From an uncultured Clostridia bacterium (GTDB taxonomy: Bacteria; Bacillota; Clostridia; Oscillospirales; Oscillospiraceae): 64,000 nt of DNA. This document shows, in pieces, positions 45,001-51,595 of the stretch. A program made the position numbers and the translations under genes. The stretch is from the NCBI GenBank assembly GCA_945873695.1, contig CAMCDX010000001.1:1-64000 (forward strand). Direction: 5' to 3'. The notes beneath the pieces are model-generated. The model worked only from the letters and a program-made list of their open reading frames with translations. It was not told the origin of the DNA and did not search any database. The stretch's first letter is position 1; each line of letters opens with the position of its first letter.

Positions 45001-45041
45001 TTGTCCTTCAGTTCAACGGGATCTAGCATCTTAATACTCAT
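39030..45041 (-). CDS. Giant polyvalent virion protein (2003 aa), probable ejection protein
   Basis: Final gene of the phage late operon. Layout: residues 1-130 disordered and Gln/Lys-rich; 130-200 helical; Gly/Ala-rich membrane-active stretches at about 225-275 (GVAGLQMGGDIAAGAAMGTG) and 400-420; a compact alpha/beta domain at about 565-682 (FGEVLFSKSKVKNSLLGHGF, then YVFAAPVQYRGEPVYVTAIV) resembling BECR/LPD-type nuclease-like modules; a long helical region from about 700; and near 1230-1550 an LPD38-like segment (NQMLHMFQVEAMNSWEHLSQ). The motif PRLTDENG occurs near 480 and at the C-terminus. Such polyvalent proteins are packaged in podovirus-like phages and enter the host with DNA. Individual domain calls are by eye and tentative. 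Confidence 0.75.
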   Translation of the reverse strand: MSIKMLDPVELKDKKGGKQTSVRMIDPVKALENKRVKAPVGNTAYQPGTRNASPAVEQMESDLSTEKKAPLLTKTVQQQAGAGRGGKVSYRDVEMPTLAGRLVKIGSGAAKGIASDLSSTMTTLYETGQKTRTSQNQESLEQYQTALARAQRDLEAMRADNLKAPGTWKDADIQSQLYIVEDAQRKVDAMKKAGNAQERATEASHEITGKLGESSAADVENAKEGLGTLGRGVVDAGVAGLQMGGDIAAGAAMGTGALVPMAVRGFGGGAREAKQDGATLGQQVAYGSASALTSILTEKLGNLAAPFSKAFGKGLGDDAAERVIGKLVESAAKTPMGKTALNAILKTGASTVSEGAEEMLEDLVNPLLKLIYQSDSEEGAWENIKRTYGENFDFGEMLYDGIIGGALGGLGGAVEGVTGARGKYRGYQTEVQDAAIDNAYDTMREKGMFSQEARQAVRDAEDIMPKLYQGVTETELDSIRPRLTDENGNWYDAGGRKHSAGEQNGQAGTSMGQETSMEDAAFESKTVPDHLGAVALLQKNLGEISGMQPVAVVTGQEVPKTGIATERAMAFLKNIGGKVNRPGFGEVLFSKSKVKNSLLGHGFGEAKVELMAGVPGVIQYGKQIGFTENWKGRGYDSYVFAAPVQYRGEPVYVTAIVIKDSANRYYLHEAVDQNGNMIFGQNKSPDTASDGPAVKPQDTVAGSELSDNSIPQDQERNNGEFTETVREPKQTAQQTPTERLGGPKVVGDQGDYTNTDFRRGADQGKKDTVRARRQAEARLQPTRGEKKFAKGIANGDYTVEDIPASMRRATVTELADYYTVENSYKAVDGVRERGRQIREQNERMAAELFKDEGGFKPISMLKMNERTPERVMRNIFGDRQGEIINEKYIYPVQQNEAGKMRFIQRQLDAVRTFEDSQGQRSELTKAERAIVQQIMEDRFVGETVASMEMAEGIQNAAENIRKGWDPADAAREFSLDAEERGLAQQLARWTQNQERLQSGELDGVKINNAVQKYAEQYDLFYDAVNDFLTAHGYGTIGFIKGYAPHMQGVDTQNKLLSALRSMGVNTDASSLPTSISGLTADYKPGKRWNPFFQQRVGKNTDYDVAKGYESYVSYLGDIFYHTDDIARLRGVSRYLRKTYGPEEINNAIDHAESLRYADLHTQTEVLKDAGKISEGTKLTYEDAKAMMDEYIDELYDNVTKVSKYGEFVKYIDNYANLLAGKQSMADRGMEYMAGRTSLNAGNKLVAAFGRAQVAGNVSSVLNQSSQLAQIAAEVDGKYIAKAAADLAKSTRGKLWNIKETQLFDQSDLLTGKKGIEYLTANDSKFDRMVSAMFKPADIMDSMVSALAVQSKYNQLVAEGKPSEAAMLEADRWATQIMASRMKGSRPMAFESKNVVNQMLHMFQVEAMNSWEHLSQDLPYKYRNIEKTHGKKAATRAVATVVTRGLVSAFLLNRAAEAVYGGTPAPFDVLGYIANFVSSGFGMTTNEGLKQLVNAGWKAMFGEGLLGDDDEKELRPFDWGAAASDAAYNVSNDIPFIRNAAGLLGLGDQTMPFANMAEAVQGVGKALTAEEKSAGEIGGSLLELGSTLLPGGRQLQKTAQGVSTMLQGGRTYGYGGKQRMQYPVEQTPGKWAQAVLFGNSGLSETRDFYASGDTGLTAKQTRTVQQMAAEGSDRTKVYETIQILRRKDPETGAAPDTREKMVRLNEADLSDREKLRIYQETIATSESKRPETFRQLMDMGMSWAQVSEAYTMYLDLNGNDNMAAGEKATRFASWADGQGLTSDQRAALKDSMAFYSQAKAEAGRYTAMTEAGVASDTAEGLALRISELKPEAGKQTVSNQQRYETVVQYGGLTEEEQLTALESMMEDYEFEKLETAYAAGISPEKFLEFKRATDGLYADKVNGKTVSGSKKAKVLAAIDAMEITDSQKTALYYAAGYKESTLSDAPWISGKSVGRSREEALKLLRGANAQPQDITMPRLTDENGEVWNPFEKKSSDITMPRLVK

Positions 45042-45057
45042 AAGTTCCTCCTTTGCT

Positions 45058-46500
45058 TCATCCGTAATACTTTTGAGTCAGTGCGTTCAGTTCATTTCTC
45101 TGTTCATCGGAAAGGCTTTCCCAATATTGCGTTGCCATATTCTTCGCGTCATCGGCCCTTCCCTGGATCAAAGCGTTTCGGAATCGGTTCCTCAAGGTGT
45201 TGTAATCCATAGTCCCCTGCCCCTGGTATGCCGCCCAGGCCTGATCCGCCGTCATGCCCCCGGCCGCCGCCTGTGAATTTCTGCCCCACATGCCGTCCGC
45301 CGTGACGCCCAGGGCCTTCTGGAGCTGCATGACCTGGCTGGAAGTCAGACTGCCGTTGTTATACCCGCCTCCTGACGCTTTTTTCACTGCCTGCTGCGTC
45401 ATCTGCTGTATCGCCTGCTGCACGCTCCCTCCGCCATTCTCCCCCAGCGCCAGAGCCACCTGCTGCTGCGCTGCCTGCTTGCTGATGCCCGCCGCCGTCA
45501 GGGTCTCGTCGTCCGGCAGGATGCCCTTTGCCATCTGCTGCATGGCCCAGCTCCGGGCGCTCTCCTGATTCTGCATCGCCAGGTCCTGCTCGTTCCAGTA
45601 GTTCTGGTTGTCCAGCTGTTTCTGGTTCCAGTAGTTCTGCTGCGCCATCTGCTGCCGGCTCTGCACGTAGCTCGCCCACTGGCTCTGGATGTTCTGCAGG
45701 TAGCTGGCCAGTTCCTGTGCCGTCTGCATGTCTCCTGTGAGCTGGGCGTTGGTGATGGCGCTCTCCAGCTCCTTCACGGTGGCCAGCCGCTGCTTCTCAA
45801 TCTCACTGAGCTGGTTCTGGTAGTCCGTCTCCGTGGCGATGCGCTGGCTGTCCGCCATGCCTCCGGCGTATCCGTTGACCGCCATCTGCTGCCCCAGGTT
45901 CTTCTGCCCCAGCATCTTGGCGATGTAGGCCTGCCGTGCCAGCTTGTCGCTGTCCTGGTTGGTGGTGTCGATCTGACCCCGGTACCCGTTGACGGCATTC
46001 TGCACCGCCGCCTTGATGGCCGCCTGGGTCTGCTCCGCGTACTGGTCATACCCGGTCCCGGCCAGAAAGTCCTCAAAGGACCCGTACTGTGCCGCCTGTT
46101 CCTCCTGCCGCTTCTGGTCGATGTACTGCTGCGCCGCCTGGGAGATGCTGTCGTTCCCGGAGATGCCCAGGGCGTCATAGTGCGCCTGATTGGCCGCGAT
46201 CTTGTTGTTCCGCTGATTCATCAGGTATTCCACAACGTCAGCGGAAGCTCCGCGGTCCATGGCGCTCTGCATCTGGCTGGACCAGTCCGTTCCGCCGCCT
46301 GCGGCTGCTCCTCCGGGCGGTGTGCTGGTCAGGTTCTTGTTCGTTCCTCCGATCACCGTTCTGGATCCGCCGATCACAGTTCCGGATCCGCTGGTGCCTC
46401 CTGTGCTCGTCTTTCTTCTGACCGTTCCGGTCGCCACCTTGGATGCGTCATTGACAGACTTCGCCACAATGGCTTTTACCATGTCCGTTACACTTGCCAT
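45058..46500 (-). CDS. Phage internal/ejection-type virion protein
   Basis: 480 aa, Gln/Ala/Asn-rich and mostly helical. Coiled segments run from about residue 150 to 340 (NYWNQKQLDNQNYWNEQDLA shows a near-repeat). Near residues 390-420, QVMQLQKALGVTADGMWG resembles a short peptidoglycan-binding repeat. C-terminus LSDEQRNELNALTQKYYG. Lies between the holin and the giant protein, a position where podovirus ejection proteins are found. No catalytic motif seen. Confidence 0.65.
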   Translation of the reverse strand: MASVTDMVKAIVAKSVNDASKVATGTVRRKTSTGGTSGSGTVIGGSRTVIGGTNKNLTSTPPGGAAAGGGTDWSSQMQSAMDRGASADVVEYLMNQRNNKIAANQAHYDALGISGNDSISQAAQQYIDQKRQEEQAAQYGSFEDFLAGTGYDQYAEQTQAAIKAAVQNAVNGYRGQIDTTNQDSDKLARQAYIAKMLGQKNLGQQMAVNGYAGGMADSQRIATETDYQNQLSEIEKQRLATVKELESAITNAQLTGDMQTAQELASYLQNIQSQWASYVQSRQQMAQQNYWNQKQLDNQNYWNEQDLAMQNQESARSWAMQQMAKGILPDDETLTAAGISKQAAQQQVALALGENGGGSVQQAIQQMTQQAVKKASGGGYNNGSLTSSQVMQLQKALGVTADGMWGRNSQAAAGGMTADQAWAAYQGQGTMDYNTLRNRFRNALIQGRADDAKNMATQYWESLSDEQRNELNALTQKYYG

Positions 46501-46503
46501 GGC

Positions 46504-46983
46504 TTACTCCTCCTTCCCTCCGCTGGCTGTTTCCCCGGCACTGTCCACCGTCGCCTTCAGCACCGCGATCATCTTTTTCAAAAATTCCGGCAGCGGAGCG
46601 CCCATCTTGCCCACATTTTCCAGAATGCTGCCCAGCTCCATGAGTAAGTACCACGTCACGACCAGAGGGCAGATAATGACCGTATACTCAAAGGGGAGCG
46701 CCAGTCCCTGAATATCCCCCAGCAGATAGCCCACAACGGCGTCCAGAATGCCGGCCACCAGCACGGCGAAGATGCACCCCGCCTTGTGCCACAAGCCCTC
46801 CCTGGCGATCTGCGAGGACCATTCCCCGTTCTTCATGGCGGCCCCGTAGCCTGTGATATAGTCCACCGCCATGCAGGCCACCCAGGCCAGCACCAGCCAG
46901 CCGAACCAGCCCCACAGGGCCGTCATAGCCGCCAGGACTGCGGCCAGCGCCGCCTTGAATCTCGTCACATTCTCCATCATCAT
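46504..46983 (-). CDS. Phage holin (toxin-secretion/lysis holin, Phage_holin_4 type)
   Basis: 159 aa. Three hydrophobic segments: AALAAVLAAMTALWGWFGWL leading into VLAWVACMAVDYITG, then AGCIFAVLVAGILDAVVGYLL, then VIICPLVVTWYLLME. The pattern MAVDYITGYGAAMKNGEWSS is characteristic of the family. Makes membrane lesions that release the endolysin encoded just upstream. Confidence 0.9.
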   Translation of the reverse strand: MMMENVTRFKAALAAVLAAMTALWGWFGWLVLAWVACMAVDYITGYGAAMKNGEWSSQIAREGLWHKAGCIFAVLVAGILDAVVGYLLGDIQGLALPFEYTVIICPLVVTWYLLMELGSILENVGKMGAPLPEFLKKMIAVLKATVDSAGETASGGKEE

Positions 46984-46998
46984 TCTTTCCTCCTCTGT

Positions 46999-47982
46999 TC
47001 ACTCTGTCCAGTCCGCCCGGGTCTCCCGGACGTCCACATGCACGAATCCCTTCTTGCTGTAAATGCCCACGCCACCCCAGTCCGGCATGATGCTGCGGGC
47101 ATAGGCGGCCACGTCGGCCACGGACACACCCTTGACGGAGATGTCCGCCGCCGTGCCGTAGGTGTGCTGGCTGTTCGAAACGCCGCCCACCTTGGTGTTG
47201 TATGGCGGTGTGCGGTAGCCGCTGTGGATGGTGACCGCCTTGCCGAAATGGCTGCGGATGCTCTGCAGCACCATCACCAGCCGGGGCGCTACAAACACGG
47301 TGTCCGTTCCGTCGCCGCAGGCGAACTCCTTCACCGCAAAATTGGATGACAGCTTCTTTCCGCCGTCCTTTTTCTTGGAATACGCGTTGATCTCAACCAT
47401 GGGTCTCTCTCCTTCTCTCTCATTTGGCTCCAGTGCTTCCCAGAAGCACAGGAGCGTCGCCACCTTGCGGATGCTGGTCACCTTCCCGCCCGGGAAGATA
47501 CCCTGGGTGCTGCCGCCGCCGTCGAACATCAGTCCGTCCACGCACCCGATGTCCAACAGCTTGTCCTGCAGCTGCTCCCTGGTGAGGATGGCCCTGTCGC
47601 ACCACAGCAGCACCCGGCCGTTCTTCATCCAGCCCACCGCCGTCCGCTCCGCCGGGCGGGCCACATCCGGCGTCAGATCCCGCGCCAGCTTCTTCCCGTC
47701 CTTCAAGATGGGCACCGCTGACGTGAACCAGGTCAGCGTTCTGTCCGTGGACATGATCGGAGGCCCGTCCAGATCGCAGCCAAGGCCCCAGTCCTTGTAC
47801 TTGCTCTTGCTCAGGACCTTTCCTGCCACAATGCAGTCGTCACAGGGCTGGAACTTCTTGTTGAACACCCACCCGTTCATGATGTGGGTGCAGCCGGTCC
47901 TGGCCTGTACCTGCGCCGGCGTCAGCCGCAGCGCCCGGTTGTCAAACACCTCCATCCTGGAGGCTTTCATGATCGTGTACAT
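46999..47982 (-). CDS. Two-domain endolysin: phosphodiester-glycosidase-like plus M15 peptidase
   Basis: 327 aa. Residues 1-190 look like the NAGPA/phosphodiester glycosidase fold, with TERT-like strand MKNGRVLLWCDRAI and the signature LMFDGGGSTQGIF. Residues 205-327 are an M15-type peptidoglycan peptidase: SGYRTPPYNTKVGGVSNSQH then YGTAADISV and GFVHVDVRE supply the zinc-binding His/Asp/His. The peptidase half is the likely wall-cutting enzyme; the N-terminal half may help bind or cut a wall polymer. Paired with the holin. Confidence 0.88.
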   Translation of the reverse strand: MYTIMKASRMEVFDNRALRLTPAQVQARTGCTHIMNGWVFNKKFQPCDDCIVAGKVLSKSKYKDWGLGCDLDGPPIMSTDRTLTWFTSAVPILKDGKKLARDLTPDVARPAERTAVGWMKNGRVLLWCDRAILTREQLQDKLLDIGCVDGLMFDGGGSTQGIFPGGKVTSIRKVATLLCFWEALEPNEREGERPMVEINAYSKKKDGGKKLSSNFAVKEFACGDGTDTVFVAPRLVMVLQSIRSHFGKAVTIHSGYRTPPYNTKVGGVSNSQHTYGTAADISVKGVSVADVAAYARSIMPDWGGVGIYSKKGFVHVDVRETRADWTE

Positions 47983-47985
47983 TCG

Positions 47986-48426
47986 TCAACCCCCGGTATA
48001 TGCCGTCCAACCCGCCGGATAGGCGTCCGGCGCCCAGACGTTGCCGTCGATGGTGGACTGGTACAGATTGCCGTTATAGCTCACGATGTCGCCGGTGTTG
48101 TAGGCGTCGCTGGCCCCCAGTGGCTGCACCCACTCAGGGTATCCGCTCTCCGTCACGCCGATGGCCTTATAGAGGGAGGTGGCCGTGTCCGGCGTCCACT
48201 CCGCGGCAGAGGTGTGGTCCTGGAGAACCTGGTAAAGCTGCGGGTCTCCCACGCTGTTCTCGCCATAGCGGAACACGTCCTTGGCCTTGTACGCCTTCCC
48301 CGTCTCATATGCCGGGAACACGCTGGCAACGGCCAGCATGTCCTCCGCCTGTGTGTCAGCGTCCATCGTGGACAGAAACAGCTGCAAGGCTTTCCGCAGC
48401 TCCAGAGCTGCCTGTACTTTGTTCAT
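47986..48426 (-). CDS. Phage protein with C-terminal carbohydrate-binding module
   Basis: 146 aa. N-terminal helix (ELRKALQLFLSTM), then AYETGKAYKAKDVFRYGENS and a second unit YNTGDIVSYNGNLYQSTIDG ending YPAGWTAYTGG. This is the aromatic-rich pattern of ChtBD3/CBM5-12-type modules seen in phage tail and baseplate accessory proteins. Probably helps attach to surface glycans. Located between tip proteins and endolysin. Confidence 0.7.
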   Translation of the reverse strand: MNKVQAALELRKALQLFLSTMDADTQAEDMLAVASVFPAYETGKAYKAKDVFRYGENSVGDPQLYQVLQDHTSAAEWTPDTATSLYKAIGVTESGYPEWVQPLGASDAYNTGDIVSYNGNLYQSTIDGNVWAPDAYPAGWTAYTGG

Positions 48427-48429
48427 ACC

Positions 48430-48666
48430 TTAACCCTCCCCTGTCAGCAGGACATCCAAATATCCCTGCGTCTCCTCAATAACGTTTCCTCCATCCACCT
48501 CACAGCACATAGCACCATCCTTGAACAGATACGGTGTGCCGTGATAAGCCACGCCCTCTGCGTGGTTAGCATCCGTCAGCAGATACACGCCGTTCTTGTG
48601 AACACGGATGTAGTTGGCCTTTTCGGTCAGGAAGGATTCTCCTGTCGCAGTCGTGATTCTGTACAT
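48430..48666 (-). CDS. Small phage protein of unknown function
   Basis: 78 aa, acidic, beta-rich (MYRITTATGESFLTEKANYI, VYLLTDANHAEGVAYHG). No domain recognised. It ends 3 bp before the next gene and follows the 130-aa protein by 2 bp. Similar small proteins sit after tail-fibre genes in Firmicutes phages. Confidence 0.65.
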   Translation of the reverse strand: MYRITTATGESFLTEKANYIRVHKNGVYLLTDANHAEGVAYHGTPYLFKDGAMCCEVDGGNVIEETQGYLDVLLTGEG

Positions 48667-48668
48667 TC

Positions 48669-49061
48669 TTACACCTCCAAAAGTAAACGGATACGCCGAA
48701 GCTCATTCACATCCGCATTGTAAAAATCTTGATTCCAAACCCAAAAATCCTTGTGGTCCGTTCTCCGAAGGCGGTTCGATCCGGCATCCGCCCACAGCTT
48801 GTCCCACCGTGCCTGGTGCTTTGCATCCCGCCGCTCCAATGTGCCCCGGATGTCCTGCACCAGCTTTCCACGCTCCATTCCGAGGCCGTCATCGTCCCGT
48901 GAGAAGTGGTCGTAGGCGTTCTGGCTGGTGACCGCGCACAGGCGTCTCCCGTCCTCCAGAATCAGGTAGCCGTCCTGCGTCTCACAGGCTGTCCCGTACG
49001 GCAAGTTTACCGCGCCGCAAATGGCTTTCCCGCGAAACCGCCGTATTACGATATAGCGCAT
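48669..49061 (-). CDS. Phage protein of unknown function
   Basis: 130 aa. Starts MRYIVIRRFRGKAICGAVNL, followed by an acidic middle (YDHFSRDDDGLGMERGK) and a Trp-rich helical C-terminus (HQARWDKLWADAG, DFWVWNQDFYNADVNELRRI). No family name can be given. Part of the tightly spaced tail-tip/lysis cluster. Confidence 0.65.
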   Translation of the reverse strand: MRYIVIRRFRGKAICGAVNLPYGTACETQDGYLILEDGRRLCAVTSQNAYDHFSRDDDGLGMERGKLVQDIRGTLERRDAKHQARWDKLWADAGSNRLRRTDHKDFWVWNQDFYNADVNELRRIRLLLEV

Positions 49062-49089
49062 AGATGATCCTCCTCATACAGTGCGATGA

Positions 49090-49929
49090 TTAGACACAAA
49101 AGCCGGGGGCCACGCCGCGCGAAAAGTCCGCGGAGTTATAGTTGGCGCTGCCGCCGGTGCCGACAAGGCAGAAAATGGTGGAGTTGCCGGAATAGACGGA
49201 CCGGCACCACGCATAGGCCGCCGTGCCGGTGGCGTTGTGCTTGTAATGGATCTTGCTGTTGCCCGCCTTGTAATAGTCATACTGGGCCTGGTAATTCTGC
49301 TCCGCGCTTTTGGCGTAGGTCCTGGCGCCGTGGTATTCAAACTCCGAAAGCAGGAACAGGTAATCGGTGGTACTGGTGACATAACTGGCGGTGTTGGATC
49401 CGCCGCCGGTGTTGTCGCTGTACTTGGTCACCGCTTTCATCACAGCCCGCAGGTCAGCCGGCAAGGCTGCCAACAGACTGCCGGAGGGCGGGCTGGTGGG
49501 GGTGCCGCTGTTGCCCAGCAGGGTCTTTCTCATACTGGAACCGTTCCACCCGCCGCTGTTTGTGTTGCTGGCGTTCATCTGGAAATAAGACGCGGAGGAT
49601 CCGCTGCTGCCGTAATTGCTATCGCAGAGGGCAATATGTACGCCGCTGATCTTTCCGATCTTGAAATGGATCCGGTTGGCGCCCTCTCTTCTGCTGTTGT
49701 GGTTAAAGCCCAAAACAAAGGCGTCCACGGACAGGTTGGAGAAAGTGGTGTTTCCCACCGCGCCGTTGATGGTGATGGTTTTGGTATCGCCCACAGCCCA
49801 ATACTTCTCAGCAAGTCCCATTTGGCTGACCTTGCTGATCGTCTCCCAGCTGTTGTTGTTCAGCACCGGGTCGACCAACATTGGAGCCTCATGGGTTTCT
49901 CCCTTACGCATGAATAAACAGTTACCCAT
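49090..49929 (-). CDS. Lectin-like (DUF6273-type) phage tip protein, second of a tandem pair
   Basis: 279 aa. Starts M-G-N-C-L-F-M-R at the ATG that overlaps the previous stop (TGATG); a longer frame upstream is rejected. The C-terminal third has the C-type-lectin-like layout DYLFLLSEFEYHGART, AYAWCRSVYSGNSTIFCLVG, then FSRGVAPGFCV. DUF6273 domains of this sort occur at phage tail tips and as targets of diversity-generating retroelements. Probable receptor-binding protein. Many residues in the tip region are Ser, Gly, Asn or Tyr. Confidence 0.75.
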   Translation of the reverse strand: MGNCLFMRKGETHEAPMLVDPVLNNNSWETISKVSQMGLAEKYWAVGDTKTITINGAVGNTTFSNLSVDAFVLGFNHNSRREGANRIHFKIGKISGVHIALCDSNYGSSGSSASYFQMNASNTNSGGWNGSSMRKTLLGNSGTPTSPPSGSLLAALPADLRAVMKAVTKYSDNTGGGSNTASYVTSTTDYLFLLSEFEYHGARTYAKSAEQNYQAQYDYYKAGNSKIHYKHNATGTAAYAWCRSVYSGNSTIFCLVGTGGSANYNSADFSRGVAPGFCV

Positions 49930-50654
49930 CACGCAACCCCCTTGAGAATGAGTGTGGTTTTGTCGAACAGTGCGTTGCTTGGAAGTACCAAAGCGGGGCG
50001 GATGCCATACGAGTTGGAGCAGCCGCTGCCGCCGCAACTGCCGTCGGTGCTGACGCACCAGGCGCTGCCGGTGCCGTTGGCGTACGGGGAGCGGAGCCAC
50101 CAGCTGGCGGCCGCCCCGTTGAGGTAGCCGATACGCTTACTGTCGGTTGCTGCGGTCCCGCTGAAGTATGACAGGCAGGCACCGTCAATGGGGAAATACC
50201 TGTTGGTGCTCTGCGTCCAGCCTACCTCATAACCAGACAGCAGGAAGATCTTCGCAGCCAAACCGTTTGCTCCAGAAGCAACGGCAGAGTTGGCGGTTCC
50301 GTTTACATACGGAATCTTCACTTCTTTGATTGCAGCCTGGATGTCGGAATCAAACAGGCCAAGGAACGTGCTGTTGAGATACGAATGGATGGTGGAAGCC
50401 TTGTAGCTGTTTCTGTTGGAGCTGTGCCACGCGCGAGAATCGAAGATATCTTTCCTAAGTAACCACGTTCCATCACAGCTTGCATCATACAGACTGGAAC
50501 CACTGGGAGCCCCCTGATTTACTACCAGATACTCCACAGCACTCCCGTTCTCCATCAGGTACACGGAAGAACCAACAGAAAGTGTGCTTGCAAGAATACC
50601 CGTCATAGGAGCGGTTAGATTTTGGACCTCTTTGCTCAACAGGACATGCCCCAT
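49929..50654 (-). CDS. Lectin-like (DUF6273-type) phage tip protein, first of a tandem pair
   Basis: 241 aa. After a 60-residue N-terminal part (YLMENGSAVEYLVVNQG) the DUF6273-like core follows: TWLLRKDIFDSRAWH, SYLNSTFLGLFDSDIQAAI, IFLLSGYEVGW, then ASWWLRSPYANGTGSAW and GIRPALVLPSN. The spacing and the WWLRSP...GIRPAL signature are typical. The loop between them (GSCGGSGCSNS) is where variable residues sit in related proteins. Both flanking junctions are TGATG overlaps. Probable receptor-binding protein. Confidence 0.8.
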   Translation of the reverse strand: MGHVLLSKEVQNLTAPMTGILASTLSVGSSVYLMENGSAVEYLVVNQGAPSGSSLYDASCDGTWLLRKDIFDSRAWHSSNRNSYKASTIHSYLNSTFLGLFDSDIQAAIKEVKIPYVNGTANSAVASGANGLAAKIFLLSGYEVGWTQSTNRYFPIDGACLSYFSGTAATDSKRIGYLNGAAASWWLRSPYANGTGSAWCVSTDGSCGGSGCSNSYGIRPALVLPSNALFDKTTLILKGVA

Positions 50655-51583
50655 CACGCTACCTCCACAACGATGGGTATACTTACAGTCGGTGCATCCC
50701 CGAAGATATAGAACGTGATACCGCCGTCATAGGTCTCCGCATACCCGTTGGTGATGTAGGTCAGGTACTGATTCTCCGCTTCCACAAAGGCCGCATAGCC
50801 ATCGGAAGTGCCGTCCCCGGTGTAGGCGTGGTCTACCTTGGCGGTGTGCTTTGCCAGAACGCCGGTGATGGGAACGGACTGGGACTTCACGCCAGTGTCC
50901 TCGTTCTCCGTCCATGTGGTGCCGATGGTGGCGGTGTAGGTCTTGACAGAACTGATTTCAGGAAGCTGCCCCGTCGGCACCTTTCCGTCTGTCCCCAGCG
51001 TTGCCACGCCGGATGCCGCGCCTTTTTCAGAGGAAGGGATGGCGCCCACCTGTTTCGCGTTATAGTCGCCTGCCTGCGGTACCACAGCTCCGTTTCTGCC
51101 GTTAAAGGACATGACGCCCCCTCCTGCTGCCGCTGCTGCCTGCTCCGACCAGTATTTCGCGTTGTTGGTGTCCTCCCCTTCCCGGGTCCCGGTACCGCCG
51201 ACCGCCCAGCTCTCGGACGCCTTGGCGCCGTTCTCGGACCTTGCCACGTACCCGGTCTCCAGGTCCTGCCGCTGCGTTTCCGCTTCCTGTCTCTGCTGCT
51301 CTGCCTCGGCACGTCCGCTCTCCGCCTGTGCTCTGGCTGTCTCCGCCTCCACACGCAGGTTTTCAGCGGCCACCCGCAGTGCCTCCGCAGCCTCGATGCC
51401 GCTCTCCGTCTGCTCCATGGCGGTGATGGCTTCCACCGCCTCGTTGTAGGCCGGAGCGATAAGCTCCCGCACCATGCGGTCAAAGACGGCCTTGTTCTGC
51501 GCCGGTGTTCCGCTCAGTACGTCAGGCGCCGCGCAAACGCCCTTTGTGTCCATCTGCTGTGTCGTGATCTTCTCCAGCGCCAT
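50654..51583 (-). CDS. Phage tail fibre/adaptor protein with coiled coil
   Basis: 309 aa. N-terminal 60 residues are conserved-looking (MALEKITTQQMDTKGVCAAP). Residues 60-115 form a coiled coil of Ala/Glu/Arg heptads (LRVEAETARAQAESGRAEAE). FNGRNGAVVPQAGDYNAKQVG is a fibre-type beta motif. The C-terminal domain is beta-rich (ETYDGGITFYIFGDAPTVSI). Likely trimeric fibre that carries the lectin-like proteins encoded next. Confidence 0.8.
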   Translation of the reverse strand: MALEKITTQQMDTKGVCAAPDVLSGTPAQNKAVFDRMVRELIAPAYNEAVEAITAMEQTESGIEAAEALRVAAENLRVEAETARAQAESGRAEAEQQRQEAETQRQDLETGYVARSENGAKASESWAVGGTGTREGEDTNNAKYWSEQAAAAAGGGVMSFNGRNGAVVPQAGDYNAKQVGAIPSSEKGAASGVATLGTDGKVPTGQLPEISSVKTYTATIGTTWTENEDTGVKSQSVPITGVLAKHTAKVDHAYTGDGTSDGYAAFVEAENQYLTYITNGYAETYDGGITFYIFGDAPTVSIPIVVEVA

Positions 51584-51595
51584 ACGCTATCACTC

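Noticed and set aside
49090-50654. Complete diversity-generating retroelement
   Set aside because: No reverse transcriptase, accessory protein or near-copy of either 3' end was found in the window, so only the possible target genes are reported.
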